From Myrica gale (Eukaryota; Streptophyta; Magnoliopsida; Fagales; Myricaceae): 64,000 bases of DNA. The translations under genes and the position numbers were made by a program. The stretch lies in NCBI GenBank assembly GCA_963930655.1, contig OZ005616.1:24006922-24070921 (forward strand), read 5' to 3'. The notes below the pieces were generated by a model. It was not told the DNA's origin. It saw only the letters and a list, made by a program, of their open reading frames with translations, and did no database searches. The stretch's first letter is position 1. Every line of letters begins with the position of its first letter. Shown in pieces: positions 11,434 through 24,881 of this stretch.

Positions 11434-14400
11434 ATGGCGCCGCCGCCGAGCACGGACGGGCAAGTGCAAGGACAGCCACGCAGGCAGCAGCAACAGCAGG
11501 GAGGCTTCGGTCAGATGGTGACGGGTATAATAAGGATGGCGGTCTTTTGGTACTTCGCTTCCAAATTCTTCTCCCCCAAACGCCCCTCCTCTGAACCCTC
11601 CCAACTCATCTCAAATCTCTTTCAGAAGGCCGAGCCCCTGGTATTACATCTTTCTACTCATACATATGCTCTCTTCCCCTATGCCAATACGAGTACTGTG
11701 ATCTACGTGTTCTGTGATCTTTGTCTACGATTTTTTAGTTAAGAGATTTGAATGATTTATTGAGAACTTCACAGAAAATATATGTTAGTGTCCATGCAAT
11801 ATAATTATGGTTTTAGGTTTTGGGATTCCGGCATGTTTCTGGCTGATTGATTGAGAATTTCTAGTGATTAGGTTGTGTGGCAACTTGGAGATCGTGCAAG
11901 TGTGTTATTTTCTATTTCTTCCTTTTATGCGTTCGAAGTTTGATACTTGCAAACGTTTATCTTACTAAATCCTGATGAAAGGTAGAGTAGAAGCGAACTA
12001 CTAATATTTGTGACCGCGGAAGAAAGAAGTCAATTTTTGATTTGATAAGACTATATAGTAGAATATCTACGACTCTATAGTATATTATCTTCAGTTTAAA
12101 CCATTTGATTTTTGGCTGCTACTACAGTGGTTCTTTATGATTGATCAATACTTCCGAGTTATATATTTTTCTCCTTCCAGTACTTGTATTCTTTTTTAAT
12201 TGTTTTTTGTTTTGTTTTGTCTTGTTTTTGTTTCTTGTTTAGGACATGTGGTTATATGTCTCTGAACATGAAAGGTTCAATGACTTTGGCAATGAAGGGG
12301 CACTTATCTGGCATGAAAGTAATATTCCTTATGCGGTTTGGGGACCAGAGAGTACCAGGTCTCTTTCTTTGAAGTATTATCCATCTCAGGTATCACTTGA
12401 GTAGGAAGCCCTACAGTTAGAATTAATAATGTTTGGCGTTTGCTAGTCCTACATATCTGAATTTTGTATATCATGTGAATCTATACGCGATCACTTCCTG
12501 CTACTTGTTGCTTCTGATGAGTTAATATGCTAGGCAAGCATAAAGATAAATTTCTTCTTTCTAGGCTTTGAAGCACAATGGGAGTCTCTATGCTCATGTT
12601 TTCTTTGCACGCTCTGGTTACCCCCCCGACCCCAATGATCCAGAGTACCAACCTTTGGCTGCTTTTGGGAGGACACACTGTAAGATTGTATTCTGGGCGC
12701 CTTTTTCTTTTTGGCTGACTCCTCTTCCTTCTGTCTAAGTAATCATGTGATGATGCTAGTCAGCATTTTTTTTTTTTGATAAATAATGATGCTAGTCAGC
12801 ATTGAAGAGGTTTTCTTTCATTTATTTCAGCTTTTGTAACCTACTTGCCCAAGTCAAAAGCAGATAAAAGGAAGAGCTTATTGGGGAACTCGAAAGGTTC
12901 TGATGAGGGTGAAACAGTGACTGAGGTTTGTCCTTTACTACTAAATATTTCATGCTTAACTTTAGGAGGACTTGCTAAATGAGCTTTGCCTCTCAGAATC
13001 TGCGTGATGGCACATCTTGTTTCTATCTTGTATTTTTCCCTATTCTGTTCATACCCTAATGAGGATTCATGCTGGTTTCAGGTGGTTGATGATGTGGAAG
13101 ATGACTCTAAAGAGGATAAACTTGTGGAATGGGTTGCCTATTGGAAACCAAATATTACAATCAATTTAGTAGACGATTTTACAAGGTGAGTTCTAATGAG
13201 TGTCAGTTGGCCATCAGTTTTATGAGTCCATTCTGCTGCGTTTTTCAAAGTTGGATACTTTTGTTATGGACATCCCCAGGATTTGTTATTTTTAGTTGTG
13301 TGTATATTGATACAGATTTCTGGTTTGCCTACTTACTTGAACTCCTTTTTCTGACTACTTTTATTTCTTGCTCAGATTTTGATTTTGGAAGTGTAATTGT
13401 TTATTTACATAGAAAATGAGAAAGGATGGTCTTGTGAGCAAAGTATTTTTTCAGTTAGGGTCGTTTATGAAAAAGCATCTTAATGTAATGTCTTCCTAAT
13501 CTTTTGTCTTACTTGAGGCTAGTACTGTCTGGTTGATGATGGTACTAGTATTGCGAAGTTTCATTATGGTAATAGTATTGCGAAGTTTCATCATGGTACT
13601 AGTATTGTGAATTTTCTCAGAAATGGAATCGCTGTTTTGAAATTTGAACGTGTCTTAAGCCTCTCGATGTCCACATGTATATGTATCTACCCTTCTTTGC
13701 TGTACTCTTGGACATTGGTCAAGCATCTATGGTGGAAAAGAGTAGCTAGAATTTTACAGATGTCTGAGGGTGGGGTTACTTGCCTTGATTTGGTTTCGGA
13801 GCTGGTTTTTTGTTAGTTTTTATTTTTCTTTTCTTATCAGTCGTACTAAGTTGTGTTTTAATTCCCTTCAGACTTCATATTTTTTTTAACTTCTGGGGTT
13901 TCTTGCTCTTTGGGTAAGCTTCTTGCCTCCAAAAGAAATTGGTGGATTTAACTGACACGATGTAGTTACCATATTGTCAGTTATGAGAAGTTAATTGCTT
14001 GGTATTATATATAGAAGCGTATATGCAGCCCTAAAAATGCTGCAGAAAGTGGTCCTTCGCGATTTAAATCCAAATAATGGATGTTAATGGTTCTAAGATC
14101 ATAGAAGTGTCTTATCAGGGTGGTAATGTAGCTTTTGTCTCCACCTTGGATTTATAGTTTATAATCTAAATGTTACTAGTGTCAATATTTGAGTATCTGT
14201 GAGTTCTAGTTTACCTCATTTTCTTCAGTGTATAAACTGAATGTGCAACCGGTTTATAAAGAGAAAACTCGAGCTCAGCTTGTTTGATTATTTTTTCATT
14301 TTTATGAGCTACTTTGTTGCTAACCTTGCTTATTGCTCGCCCTTTTTTCCCTGCAGATACCCTCATAATGCTGCACCACCAAATGTTGCTCCATGTATCC

Positions 14401-17400
14401 TCCCAGATTTATTTATTTTCAATCACCGTTTATTGTTCTGTATTTCTCTCTACTTTGTGTGGTTTATTTAGTTTCCAATAACTTTTTCCGACTTGGTTAA
14501 GCCATATGATACTAATGTTGAGTGGCACTTTTTCGTACATTTGATGTTCATAAATATGTTTCATCAGCCTGTTAAAAGATGCAATTTTCATGCAATATTG
14601 TTGAAGCTACCAAATGTCCTTAGTGATTTCCTCTAATATTAATTTCCTGGCCTAGTTATAGACTGTAGAAGACTGATTCCATTATCACAGCTTTGAGTTT
14701 CTTGACGTAGATTTGCAGACTTGAATGTTGAGCCTAGTACAGGGAACTACTACCCAACCATCTTCTTCAACGAGTTTTGGTTACTCAGAGACAAGTTGAT
14801 ACCACTAAATGAGACTGTGACAGAATTGCCACTAAATCTGGAGGTGGGTCCCATAAGCATGACCAAGTGGCAACTATTCCTGCAGATTGACCAATCTTTC
14901 CAGGTTCACCGTAGTTATGGAAGCATGATTGAAGGCGAGGCTGATGAGTTGAAGGTATTGCTTCTGTCACTGTAGGAAATTTGTCTGGCAGGAGCTGCCG
15001 ATTAATTTAAAAATTTTGGCTGAGAAACTATATATTTAATGGTAGACTTGCTTTAGTGTTGTGTTTTGGATTACATTTCAAGCAATTTCCCTCTGAAAGT
15101 TTGCAAGAAGTCATGAAGTGGATGTTTGGGCAGTTTAATGATTGTGAATCAAATTTGAGGCTTCAAATTGTTATCTTCACTCCCCATCTTGTTCAGAAGT
15201 AGTTTTTCCTTAGGGTCTGAGTTTTCTTACAAGGTGCTCTTAAAAACTTGGTTGAGTAAGGTTACCTTGCCAATCATTACTGGTGATGTCAGTATTTGTT
15301 TTCTTTCTTGCCATACTTCCCTCTTTTTGACTGCCAGTCTCCCTCTTCCCCCATTTGTTTAATGACCTGTGTGTCTGTGTTGCTGAATTTGTACTGCTTG
15401 CAGCTGAGATATTATTTGCTAATCTGAATCTTCTTAAGATAAATGAAGCTTATCTTGCAATATTTTTTGAAAGTTTGAAATGCATTTTTCTAATGAGGTA
15501 TTAGAAACGTGAAATAGCCACTAGGTTTGACTATATTTAACACAATACTCGTCATTTGAAATCTTGTGTATAAATTAAAAAGAATGCAGGAATTTTTTTT
15601 ATGTCCATTTTTTGGAGCTCAAACTCTTATAAGAATTGTTGTGTATAAAAGTTACCTGTAAATATTCATTTCTCTAAATGCTAACTGGATAATTTTCTTA
15701 GAGGGTGTTCTTGGAAGGAAATCCCTACCTCCTGGGAATCACAATGGTTGTTTCGTTACTTCATTCAGTGTTTGACTTCTTGGCATTCAAGAATGGTAAA
15801 TAATGATTTCCATTCTTAAATTTCGTCCTTGGATGTTCTTGAGGATTGAGCTTAATATCCAATCTGATTGTTTCCCACTGTAGATATCCAATTTTGGAAC
15901 AAAAACAAGTCTATGGAAGGACTGTCTGCAAAGTCTGTTGTTGTGAGCTTTTTATGTCAGCTCATTGTTTTCCTCTATCTACTCGACAATGATACCTCAT
16001 GGATGATACTGGCAAGTTCTGGAGTCGGTGTCTGCATTGAGTTTTGGAAAATTGGAAAAGCCATGCACATAGAGGTAATATTTATAGTTATGATACTTGA
16101 ATAATGTTTCTTTTTGTGCATTGTCTCGTCCAAGGTTAAAACAATTATGAGGGCTTAATGGAGATTCTGCACGGAGATGCCATGGCTTCTGAATGTTCTT
16201 GTGTGCTTATCACTTTTTTTGCCATTTGTCTATGCTTGACGTACTTCTTTTCCAAACATCTGCTCCTTACTGTCCCTGCTGAATTCACATACAAGGAAAT
16301 GTGTGCAGCCCCACGTATCATCTTTTCATGCTTGGGACTGTATAGGACATGTCTGATGTAATAATATAACGGCATTTTCATTGTTTTGCACACCCTTCTA
16401 ATTATGGTCATTTTGTCGCCCAGAAACCTACAACTTTGACTCATGCGAAAGTTCTATCTGCTCCAAAGCTATTTATATTGCTCAGAATCTTTAAGTTACC
16501 TTGTCAGTTAGCAGATTTTATAATGCGTCTGTTTAATCCCCAGGTTGATAGAAGTGGGAAGATACCTATGTTGAGGTTCCGGGATCGGGATTCCTATGCA
16601 GGGAATAAGACTAAGGAATATGATGATATTGCAATGAAGTATTTGACCTATGTGCTTCTCTTCCTTGCTGCATGCTCATCGGTCTACTCACTCATGTATG
16701 AACGCCACAAGAGCTGGTATTCTTGGATTCTTTCTTCACTGACAAGCTGTGTGTACATGTTTGGTAAGCTTGTTCCTCCAAAACTGGATATTGTGATATT
16801 TCAGTTTCTAATTCTAATGGTCTGAGCAAGTCATTGAGATGTTCATGTCATCATAAATGGAGTTGAATAAAGCAGTTTTTCCTCCTCGGGAATTGAGGTC
16901 ATGCGTCAAAATAACCCTTTTGTGGGAGCCGTATCATATTTTTGATCTTTGTTTATTTGTCCCTCAAATTCCATATTGATTTGTTTTATGAAGAGCCAAA
17001 ACAGCTTCCAGTGCTATTGCGTCGTTTTATGTAGCAAAGAGCATATGGTATAAATTTTGTGTAAAAAGAAACTTGTAAAATGACAACCAAAGATGTTTCT
17101 CAAACATAGGCCATCTCAAGGCCTTTTTCCACATTTTGTTAGAATGCCTGCACCTTCATGGTGTTCACTTTTGACCTCCATCATCACGAGTAACTGATCA
17201 TACTCGTTCCTTTGTTTGGTTTTTTTTTTTCTAAGCAAATATAGGTTCCTTTGTTTGGTTGCCTACTCGTTTGTAAACCTTTGGGAACATAGAGAGCATA
17301 TTTTTTTTTCTATTCACTAGGACCTGTAGTCAGTTCGTTACTCTGATTTGAAGTCAGCTGCTAACTTTGCCATTTATATCCCCCCTTCTCTCTCTCTTTC

Positions 17401-18865
17401 TCTCTCTAACTTTTTGACATCATCTGCCAATTTTTCTCTTGAATAATCTCTTTTGAATCCCCTATTTTAGGTACAATGTTTGACAGGTTCGTTTCCCTTT
17501 GCACTTGAATTCATTGTTTCAGGTTTTATAATGATGTGCCCTCAATTGTTCATAAATTATAAGCTCAAGTCCGTTGCTCATCTCCCCTGGAGGCAGATGA
17601 CATACAAATTCCTCAACACCATCATCGATGATCTCTTTGCCTTTGTCATAAAAATGCCAACACTACATCGTCTGTCTGTCTTTCGTGATGGTAAGACATA
17701 CTTTTATTCGCAAGGCATATTCATTTAATTCCCTTAGTAAATGAGGGGTTGGTAATAGAGGTGTAGTGATGCTACTTGTTGAAAGAAACAAATAGAAATG
17801 GGAAGAAAGAGCGGAAGAAGTGCCATGATGCAATTGACGGTACCAAAGTTAAAGGAGATCGGTGATATTATAACAATAGTCATGTGAACCTGATATGTTC
17901 AGAGGAAAACTGATGTCACCTCCCGGAAGCTGCATAAGTGTTGGTTAATTGAGGTCGAAGGACCTTAAACAGTGCAGCACCCTAACCTGCGATGTCCTGG
18001 AGTTTGATAGAAGGGGGTAGTGCAAAGCTTAATTTTGTCAGGCTGCATTGTGTCATTTTTTTCTAGAAATTTTTGGGTATTTATAATTCAGGATTATGGT
18101 CCTGTTCCTATTTTCTCGCTCTTTTTGGGAAAATAGGAAAACAGGATGAGAATGTTTTGATCAGTTACTTCTATATATACTGTCATGGCCATAAATGGTT
18201 TTTGGCCTTGGAAACTTGTGCAGGAATGGAGCTGCAACCAGGTGTCGTGTTTAGCTTGTGTCGAGTTGTGTCCTGTTTTGCTTTCTTTCATTTATACATG
18301 GGTTTTGGTTCATTGCTTTTCGGGAAAAGTTTGGAATACTTGAGCATTATTGGTAGAGAACTGCTCTAAATTTCATTTGAAGGCTAGCTCGCAACCAAGA
18401 CCCTGTGGGAAGCCCGTAGATGGTTAAGGCCCAATGTACCTGCTGCATGGTATCTTATGCATCACAGTTATAGATTTTCTTTCCCTTTGTTCTCAAGTTG
18501 TCATGCAAGCGCTATCATTGTCAGTACATCTTTACGGGTATCATGACCTAAAGACCACTATGAAACTGTTGATTTTGTGTTGGATTTGTGGCCAAGTATG
18601 TGCTATGTATGTTTCATTTCCTTAATAGTCATGGCTTTTTCTTTTTCTTTTTCTTTTTTTTTTGTTCTCATTATCTGTGATTTTCAAATCTTTTTGCTGC
18701 CTTGCAGATATTATATTTTTGATATATCTGTACCAGAAGTGGGTATATCCAGTGGACAAGAAACGTGTCAACGAATTTGGCTTTGGTGGCGAGGATGACC
18801 AGGTCACCAATGGTGATGGTGCAGAGGCCATAGCCTCAAATGAAGAAGAGAAGAAAACCAACTGA
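11434..18865 (+). CDS. CLPTM1-family multi-pass membrane protein (At5g08500-like)
   Basis: Twelve exons join in phase with GT-AG introns: 11434-11640, 12243-12389, 12565-12679, 12831-12925, 13082-13185, 14357-14394, 14719-14954, 15702-15795, 15884-16074, 16544-16763, 17523-17690 and 18708-18865, giving 590 residues. An N-terminal hydrophobic anchor (VTGIIRMAVFWYFASKFF) is followed by a large luminal-type domain with WHESNIPYAVWGP and NPTIT-like KPNITINLV sites. C-terminal membrane segments follow: YLLGITMVVSLLHSVFDFLA, VVSFLCQLIVFLYLL, YLTYVLLFLAACSSVYSLMY and DIIFLIYLYQKWVYPVDK. The tail is acidic. Animal CLPTM1 retains GABA-A receptors in the ER and CLPTM1L is linked to glycolipid scrambling; the plant role is not established. 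No damage is visible. The 3' end converges on SGS3. Confidence 0.93.
13541..13615. repeat. 27-bp tandem repeat in a CLPTM1 intron
   Basis: Units of 27 bp start GGTACTAGTATTGCGAAGTT at 13541, 13568 and 13595; the third is truncated. It is intronic and looks neutral. Confidence 0.8.
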
Positions 18866-19796
18866 AATGGTTTTCAAACTTGCAATTGAACCATATTCCA
18901 GATAACTGTAATATTTAGTTAGGACAGCAGTGTTACTTCTTTCTGTTTTTTTACCTCGTTTTGCAATTTTAATTAGGTTTGTTTCAGGAAAAAAAAAAAA
19001 GGTTGTTTCTAAGCATTGCCGCCACCTCTGGAGGAATTTTGTGGCCTAGGCTAATAATTTTGTTTGTTGCGGTATGACTTTGAAATTTGTTCCTTGTTGA
19101 AAGAAAACTAATCTGAAAATTTTGAGCCTGTTTATATTTTCGGTAGAAATTTGCTGCCGTGACCTTGTTGTATACATAGATACTACAGATGCGCCAAATC
19201 AAGGTTTGTGGAAACGCGAGCACCATCCGCCCTCCACTCCAGCAACAGCTTGTTAACTTACTGGATCAAAAACAGAACATTCTCCACCCACCCACCAGCA
19301 GGAGGGAATTCGATTCTTTTTGTACGAGATTCGGTTAAAAGATTGATTCAATGAGACTTGTCTTTGCTTGCATTAAGATCTTGAAACAATTCCTCAAGCA
19401 AACATACAAGTTGCCACCTGGACCTAACTAACAATATTCCACTTTAGCCATTAAACAAGATACTGTACAGTCTAATCCAAACCTTCGGAATTAGCTAACT
19501 GCAAATCGTTAGCATAATTGTGAAAAGAAAGAAAAATAGGTACAGAGGGACGAACATGGAGCAGCAGTTCAGAGCTCACACCACAACAGATATGAAATGC
19601 AAACTTTCATAGACTTCCAGCCTTTGCAAAACAAGTCATGCAGTGACCGTTAAAGACAATAAGTTATCGTTTCCTCTTCTACGGAAGTAATCATTAACCA
19701 AAAGGTAAACGTTTATAACGTTTCAAGTTCCTAGGAATTAGCAGGCAACGTTTGCAGGGGCTTTTACTGGTTTTTGGAGAGGGGGCTTCTACACCA
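18866..19796. other. Convergent 3' region between CLPTM1 and SGS3
   Basis: Both flanking genes end here, so it holds their 3'UTRs. No other coding frame or transposon was recognised. The tail-to-tail spacing (930 bp between stop codons) leaves room for overlapping transcripts. Confidence 0.5.
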
Positions 19797-22683
19797 TTAA
19801 ACACTGTTAGTGGTATCATGGGGACGATGTGGGGAGAACTTGTCCATGAGCTGGTTCAGTCCAGCATCGAACTCTTTTTCCAGCTCCACTTCTTCCTCCC
19901 AGTGCCTCCGCTTCATTGCAGCCATCTTCTCTTTGTGATCTTCAATAAGTTTCTCTCTCTCCTCCTCAAACTCTTTTATCTCTTTGTCTTGGTACTTGAT
20001 ATATTTTGCAATTTCCTCCGCCCTACTGATAAAATCAAGGAAAATGCAAATAAAATTGAGTGACAAAGAAAATTCGAAGTTCCATGTTGTGTTTCTAATA
20101 TAAACCCAGTAATTATCCAATTTTCCAGGCACAACTCAGGCTTCATATTCACTCAAGAGATAGGTACATTTACCCGCGTCTGAATTCATCCGCATCTGAA
20201 GGATCTGCGTTTAACTGCTTCAACTTTTCGCGTTCTTCCCACTGCAGGCTCTCAAATTTTACTCCCTTCTCGTCCCTTGACTCGTGTATAAATTTGATCT
20301 GATCCTTAAAAAATTGTTCTTGCTCGTACATCTTCCTCAAAACAAGAAAAGAAAAAGAAAAAACATTTCAAAACACTGAGCCAAATTAAATCGATCTTCA
20401 GAACCATCAAAACAACACAGACAGGAAAGGGCTACATGTTTTCATACCAGACAACAACTTGAAAAGAAGGGGAGACACAAAAATGAAAAGCAAAAGAGAC
20501 GCATCAGTACAAAATAGGGTCGACCGGCATATTATTTTTGAAAAGGAAACACAATATTTGTTCTTTTTGGTGTATGACTCGCAATGTATCAAGATTGGCA
20601 CTGCAAATCACATAACAAGTACATCCAACATGCACAGGGTCCCAGAAGCTAAAGAATGGGTTCAAGGGTTAGTGACCCAAGTGGTTTGTCAATAGTGCAC
20701 ACAATATAGCCCCAAGCACAGTCTAATCATTGTTGCTTAGACACACGACAAGTCTACGTCTTAACCTGGGTAGTATTACCTCTTCCTTGTTCTCTTCATG
20801 TTGCATTTTGGTCCTCTGTTTTACAATTCGTATCTCCTCCTGCTTCTTGCGCAGCTTATCACTCACAATACCAAGAGTTTCTTCTACAGCTTTTGAATGG
20901 CTCTTCTCCTTCACAACCTTGTTCTTCAAATACATAAGCTGCTGATTGTCCTCACTCATCTGCCTAATTTGGTTCACAACCATCTCCTGGTAGGATCTTA
21001 GCTCATACTTCAGCTTAGATTTGCCTAATCAATCAAAAGGTGTGTCAGAAGAACTGACTTATCTAATCAGTAAATATCTCACTTGCAGAAGAAATGAAAA
21101 AATATTATGCCTTTCAGTTATTATATGACTTAAGAGATTCAACTGATGGGAAAGAGATAAGAATGAGGGAGAACCTTGGGAATGCTGGTTTAATTTATCC
21201 ACGTCTTCTTTCACTGCCATGTAACCATAAAGCTGCCGCTTCCCACCCTGATAAAACAGGACACGGCGGCGCTCCCAGGCATCTCTGTCCGTTCCTTGCT
21301 CGGCAAAATGTTTATGCAGACGCTCAGCCTCTAAATAACCCCTTGCGGAGGCCTCAAAGATCAAAATACTCATCCCACGGTGCCCCTGTGGACCATAAGA
21401 GTGTCGAGCCTTTGTAGCAGCATAATTCGAGAAGTAGTCGAGAAGCTCTTGATTACCCATACCCACCCACTGAAACATTTAATCCAAAGAGAAATAAAAT
21501 CAGAGTAAACATCAAATTAAGCAATCTTCAAAATAAAATAAGAATAAAAAGATAACTTGTGATGATCATTTATTTGGATATTGCTTGCAATCACAGATAT
21601 GAAATATGGAATACCTTGTCATTCTCCTCCCGTTCAAGTTGTGTGTTCATGATGACAACCATTGGAGGCCAAACTATTGCGTGGTCTTTTTCATCATATT
21701 TCAGACCTTTCCATTTACCAAATGCCTCCCCAGCTGGAATAACTGATGTTCCCTTCAGCTGCAACTCCTCCTCCAAAACTGCTGCCAGCTCCCTGTGGAG
21801 CTTCATTCTGTTTGCCCCTTTCGTTTTGGCGTGTGTCATCAAAGGCTGCAGGCCTCGATACCGGTCAATGGCACCAGGACCACCTTTGCATGCAGGGCAG
21901 TGCCACTGCCTTGCTGGATCATTTATGTCCTCGACAGACAAGCTTTCCAAAATGTCAAAGAACTTCTTGAACCAATTGCTCTTCTTGCGAGTGTTATGGC
22001 TCTTTTGACTAGCATCCGAGTCATATTCGTCAGATAGTAGATCATCATCTGTATCTTCCATTACATCAGATTCGTCGTCATCAACCTCATCAACATTACC
22101 ATCCTTATCATCCTCAAAATCGTCACTAGGATGGGACTGTGAATTGATTTCATCTTTTTGGTGGCCATCTTCAGAACCCTTGGATTGAGTGGAACCAGCA
22201 ACAGCATGCCAGTTCCATCCATGCTGCAATGGAGGGCGAATTACAGGTTGTGACGCCATGTGACTGCCATCAAAACCCATAGTGGATGATTGTTGTCTTG
22301 CATGTCCCCTGCCAGTGTATCGTTTAGAATCAGCAGTTTGAGTTGGCCAGTTACTTACAGAAGCCCTTACAGGCCCACCATTGCTCAGCGTCCATTGTTT
22401 TTGACCCATATTTGGATTTCCCCATGCTTTGGAGTTATTATTATTCTTAGAACCACCTTGTTTTGCAGCACTGCTTCCAGCTCTATTCTTTGACTTCTTT
22501 GCATATACCTCCCACTCACCATCATCCTGTCCCGAATTCAGGTTGGCGTCTGCCATATTATGACTCAACTGGTCAACCTCGGGGCTAGAGACTTCTGATA
22601 CATTTTCCTTTTTCCCCCATGGATGATGGATCATTAGTAGGACCTCCAACGAAATGATTTCCAACCCCTCTTCCCGAACTCAT
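19797..22683 (-). CDS. SGS3: SGS3, RDR6 partner in siRNA biogenesis; N-terminal frameshift in this sequence
   Basis: SGS3 binds RNA and works with RDR6 in cytoplasmic bodies to make double-stranded RNA for tasiRNA and antiviral silencing. Coding exons are 22683-21615, 21469-21175, 21024-20780, 20331-20174 and 20025-19797. The protein would be about 664 residues. Order: disordered N terminus with DDGEWEVY, an acidic stretch (~190-225), zf-XS (WHCPACKGGPGAIDRY, ~260), the XS domain (WPPMVVIMNT to GYMAVKEDVDKLNQHSQG), then coiled coil to the end. The family-like start (MSSGRGVGNHFVGGPTNDPS) at 22683 is out of frame with the rest: one extra base in the G5A5 run at 22609-22618 leads to a stop within 33 codons. 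An in-frame ATG at about 22632 could restart translation. A splice acceptor just upstream (22690) indicates a 5'UTR intron. Confidence 0.9.
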
Positions 22684-23293
22684 CTTTCCCTGCAAAGGAA
22701 CTGATACTAACATAAATATAACTGCTTAGAAATTGATGTGCGAAAAGCTTGGCCATTAGATACCATCTTTGTCACCAATGATCATCCATCAGACTTCCAA
22801 TGTATAAAATGGCTTTACCACAGGCTATATCTTTGTTCCTATGTGAAGTGAGACACAAAAGAACTTAGGAGACGATGATTCCAATGTGATAGCAGACAAA
22901 ATCCCCTTCCACCATGTAAGCAGACAAATATCACCAATGTCAAGAAAGGATATTGCAAGAGATATGACTAGAAACACTACTAGCAACACCATATTTAAGA
23001 AAAAATTGAAACAGAACCACTGCATTGAACTCGAAGACCAACATGTCATGTTAATTGCATTAAAACAGAGAATATGTTAGAGAATCCTAATGTACCAAAA
23101 AGAGGATAGTAGCAAGGAGCAGTGGCGGAGGGAGGGGGGTCGAAGGGTATCGGCCGATACCCTTCACCCCCCCAAAAAAAAAAATTCACATGGTATTTTT
23201 TTTATTTTTTATTTTTAAAATAAGTTGGCCTGGGCCGACACCCATCAGGCTCAGGCCCAGGCCAACTTAATGGTTTTAAAAATTTTGCTTCAG

Positions 23294-23353
23294 ATATCAG
23301 TAAGGTTTTTAAATTTAGATTCGTTCACTTGGGAGGTGATGAAGTTGATACAA
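23294..23353 (+). pseudogene. Captured beta-hexosaminidase (GH20) exon fragment
   Basis: The frame reads SDISKVFKFRFVHLGGDEVD then T, carrying the GH20 signature HLGGDEV with the catalytic Asp-Glu pair. It is preceded by a splice-acceptor-like TTGCTTCAG and followed by ACAA|GTAAGT, a donor. Plant beta-hexosaminidase genes have this same phrase (F-P-F-x-F-V-H-L-G-G-D-E-V-N-T). Flanking intron sequence is included, so the capture was from genomic DNA, not a processed transcript. I could not recognise further hexosaminidase exons in the element. The fragment is too short to be functional. Confidence 0.7.
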
Positions 23354-24684
23354 GTAAGTTTGTTGATCATATAAATATGTGTGTGTGTGTTTGTCATCTC
23401 TGTTTATTCTCATTCCTATTATTCTCTTCCCATCCGTAGTCTCCTCCTTTTATTCTCAAAAAATTAGTTGTGATAGCAGAACTGATTCGGCATTTATAGG
23501 AGTTCATCATAGTTCCTTTTTTCATTTTGTTGCTGCTTCTTTGTCTTCCTTTTTTGGGTGGCCAAGTAATGCAGGTACCTATGTACTTATAGATACATGC
23601 TGCCATGCTGGGTACCTGGGAAAATCCCGTGGGCCTGATCCCTTTGTTCTGAATTAAACTTGGGACCTCTGCTTCCTGAGGCATGGTAGTTTGCCAACTT
23701 TCTCAATCCCAATAAAGTTTTCAGTTGATGCTTTCATATGGCCAAACTAGGAATTTCTATTGGTTTGGATAAATAGAAGAACTGTCTGGATACTTATCAG
23801 TGGTAAAACGAATAGTACAATGGTGTCCTTGCCTCAAAGCTAAGACAAAACTAGATCATGAAGTCTCATAGGTGCAGGAGGCTGGCTGTTAGAATGAAAA
23901 TTGGATGTCTTTGAAACTTGATGTTTGATAAGTTTTGCATGCCATTCTTTCTCCTTTAATCAACTATCACTTCTTAGGTTTCTCTCCATCAGAAAGAATG
24001 CCCTCACTGTAAATACTTTCTTGTCAATGTGAGTCATCAAGGTCTAATTATTAATGCTTTTGCAAGTAGCATCATAGGTTTTTGATTATTGTTCTCATAT
24101 TTCCCTTAAGCACGAGGATCTTTGTAACTTATTAAGAGGGCACCTAGATTTTCTACGAAGTCTGATAGTTACTTTATTCCAGTTTCTTGCACGCAATCCA
24201 TCTTAATATTTTTTTTTCAAAATTGTCTTTGACAATGCATCCACCTGTATTTTTTATAAATCTTCAACAACTTAAGAATCCATGTTTATGAGTTATCTTG
24301 AATTGAAAAAGAATATTGAATGGTCTTTTGATGCACAAATGTTGCTTAATGGTTGTAGAGGATACTCTGCCACTTCAGCTTTCAGCTTTTGTCAAGATGG
24401 ACGTACATTCGTGAAGATGCTGAGCATACACTAATGATGGCATTGCTTCGATGTTATCTTGTTTTTTTCTTTTTTTATCTACTCTGTTTCCTGCATTTGT
24501 TTAAAGTGATTTTATAATACATGGATCATTACTTTATATATTTGTTGTCTTTATTATGTGACTTTGGATATTGTTTTAAGTTTGATATATGTTTAATGAT
24601 GATTATTTAATGACACCGCCTTACATTTTTAATTTCAGGTTGTTGGACAGTGACTCCTCATGTAAAAAAGTGGTATCAATCTTA

Positions 24685-24881
24685 GGGTGTGTTTGTGTTG
24701 TAAAATTTTAGTGTTGTTAAAATTTTAGGTATTGAGTTTAGTGAAAAAGTGAAGAGAGAGGTAATTTTTTATATTTTTTGTAATGAATAGTAGTGATTTG
24801 ATGGGGGAGAGAGATTATATTGTAATTTTTTATTGTGTTACAATTTTAGAGTGTGTAAAATTTTAGGACGCAAACGTAGCC
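24685..24881. mobile_element. PIF/Harbinger-like MITE nested in the hAT element
   Basis: A 197-bp element with imperfect ~26-bp terminal inverted repeats (GGGTGTGTTTGTGTTG...TAAAATTTTA against its complement ending ...CGCAAACGTAGCC). It is flanked by TTA on both sides (24682-24684 and 24882-24884), the TWA target duplication of PIF/Harbinger elements. It is non-coding and related to the relics at 0.83, 26.5, 37.3 and 58.3 kb. Confidence 0.85.

Noticed and set aside
11302..11604. Minus-strand frame of 100 codons over the CLPTM1 5' end
   Set aside because: It overlaps the conserved first exon on the other strand and shows only low-complexity content.
22632..22664. SGS3 start at 22664
   Set aside because: That codon is TTG. 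The family-like N terminus begins at the ATG at 22683 in another frame, which shows a frameshift.
23379..23657. 92-codon frame in the hAT element
   Set aside because: No transposase or hexosaminidase motif; it lies in what looks like captured intron sequence.
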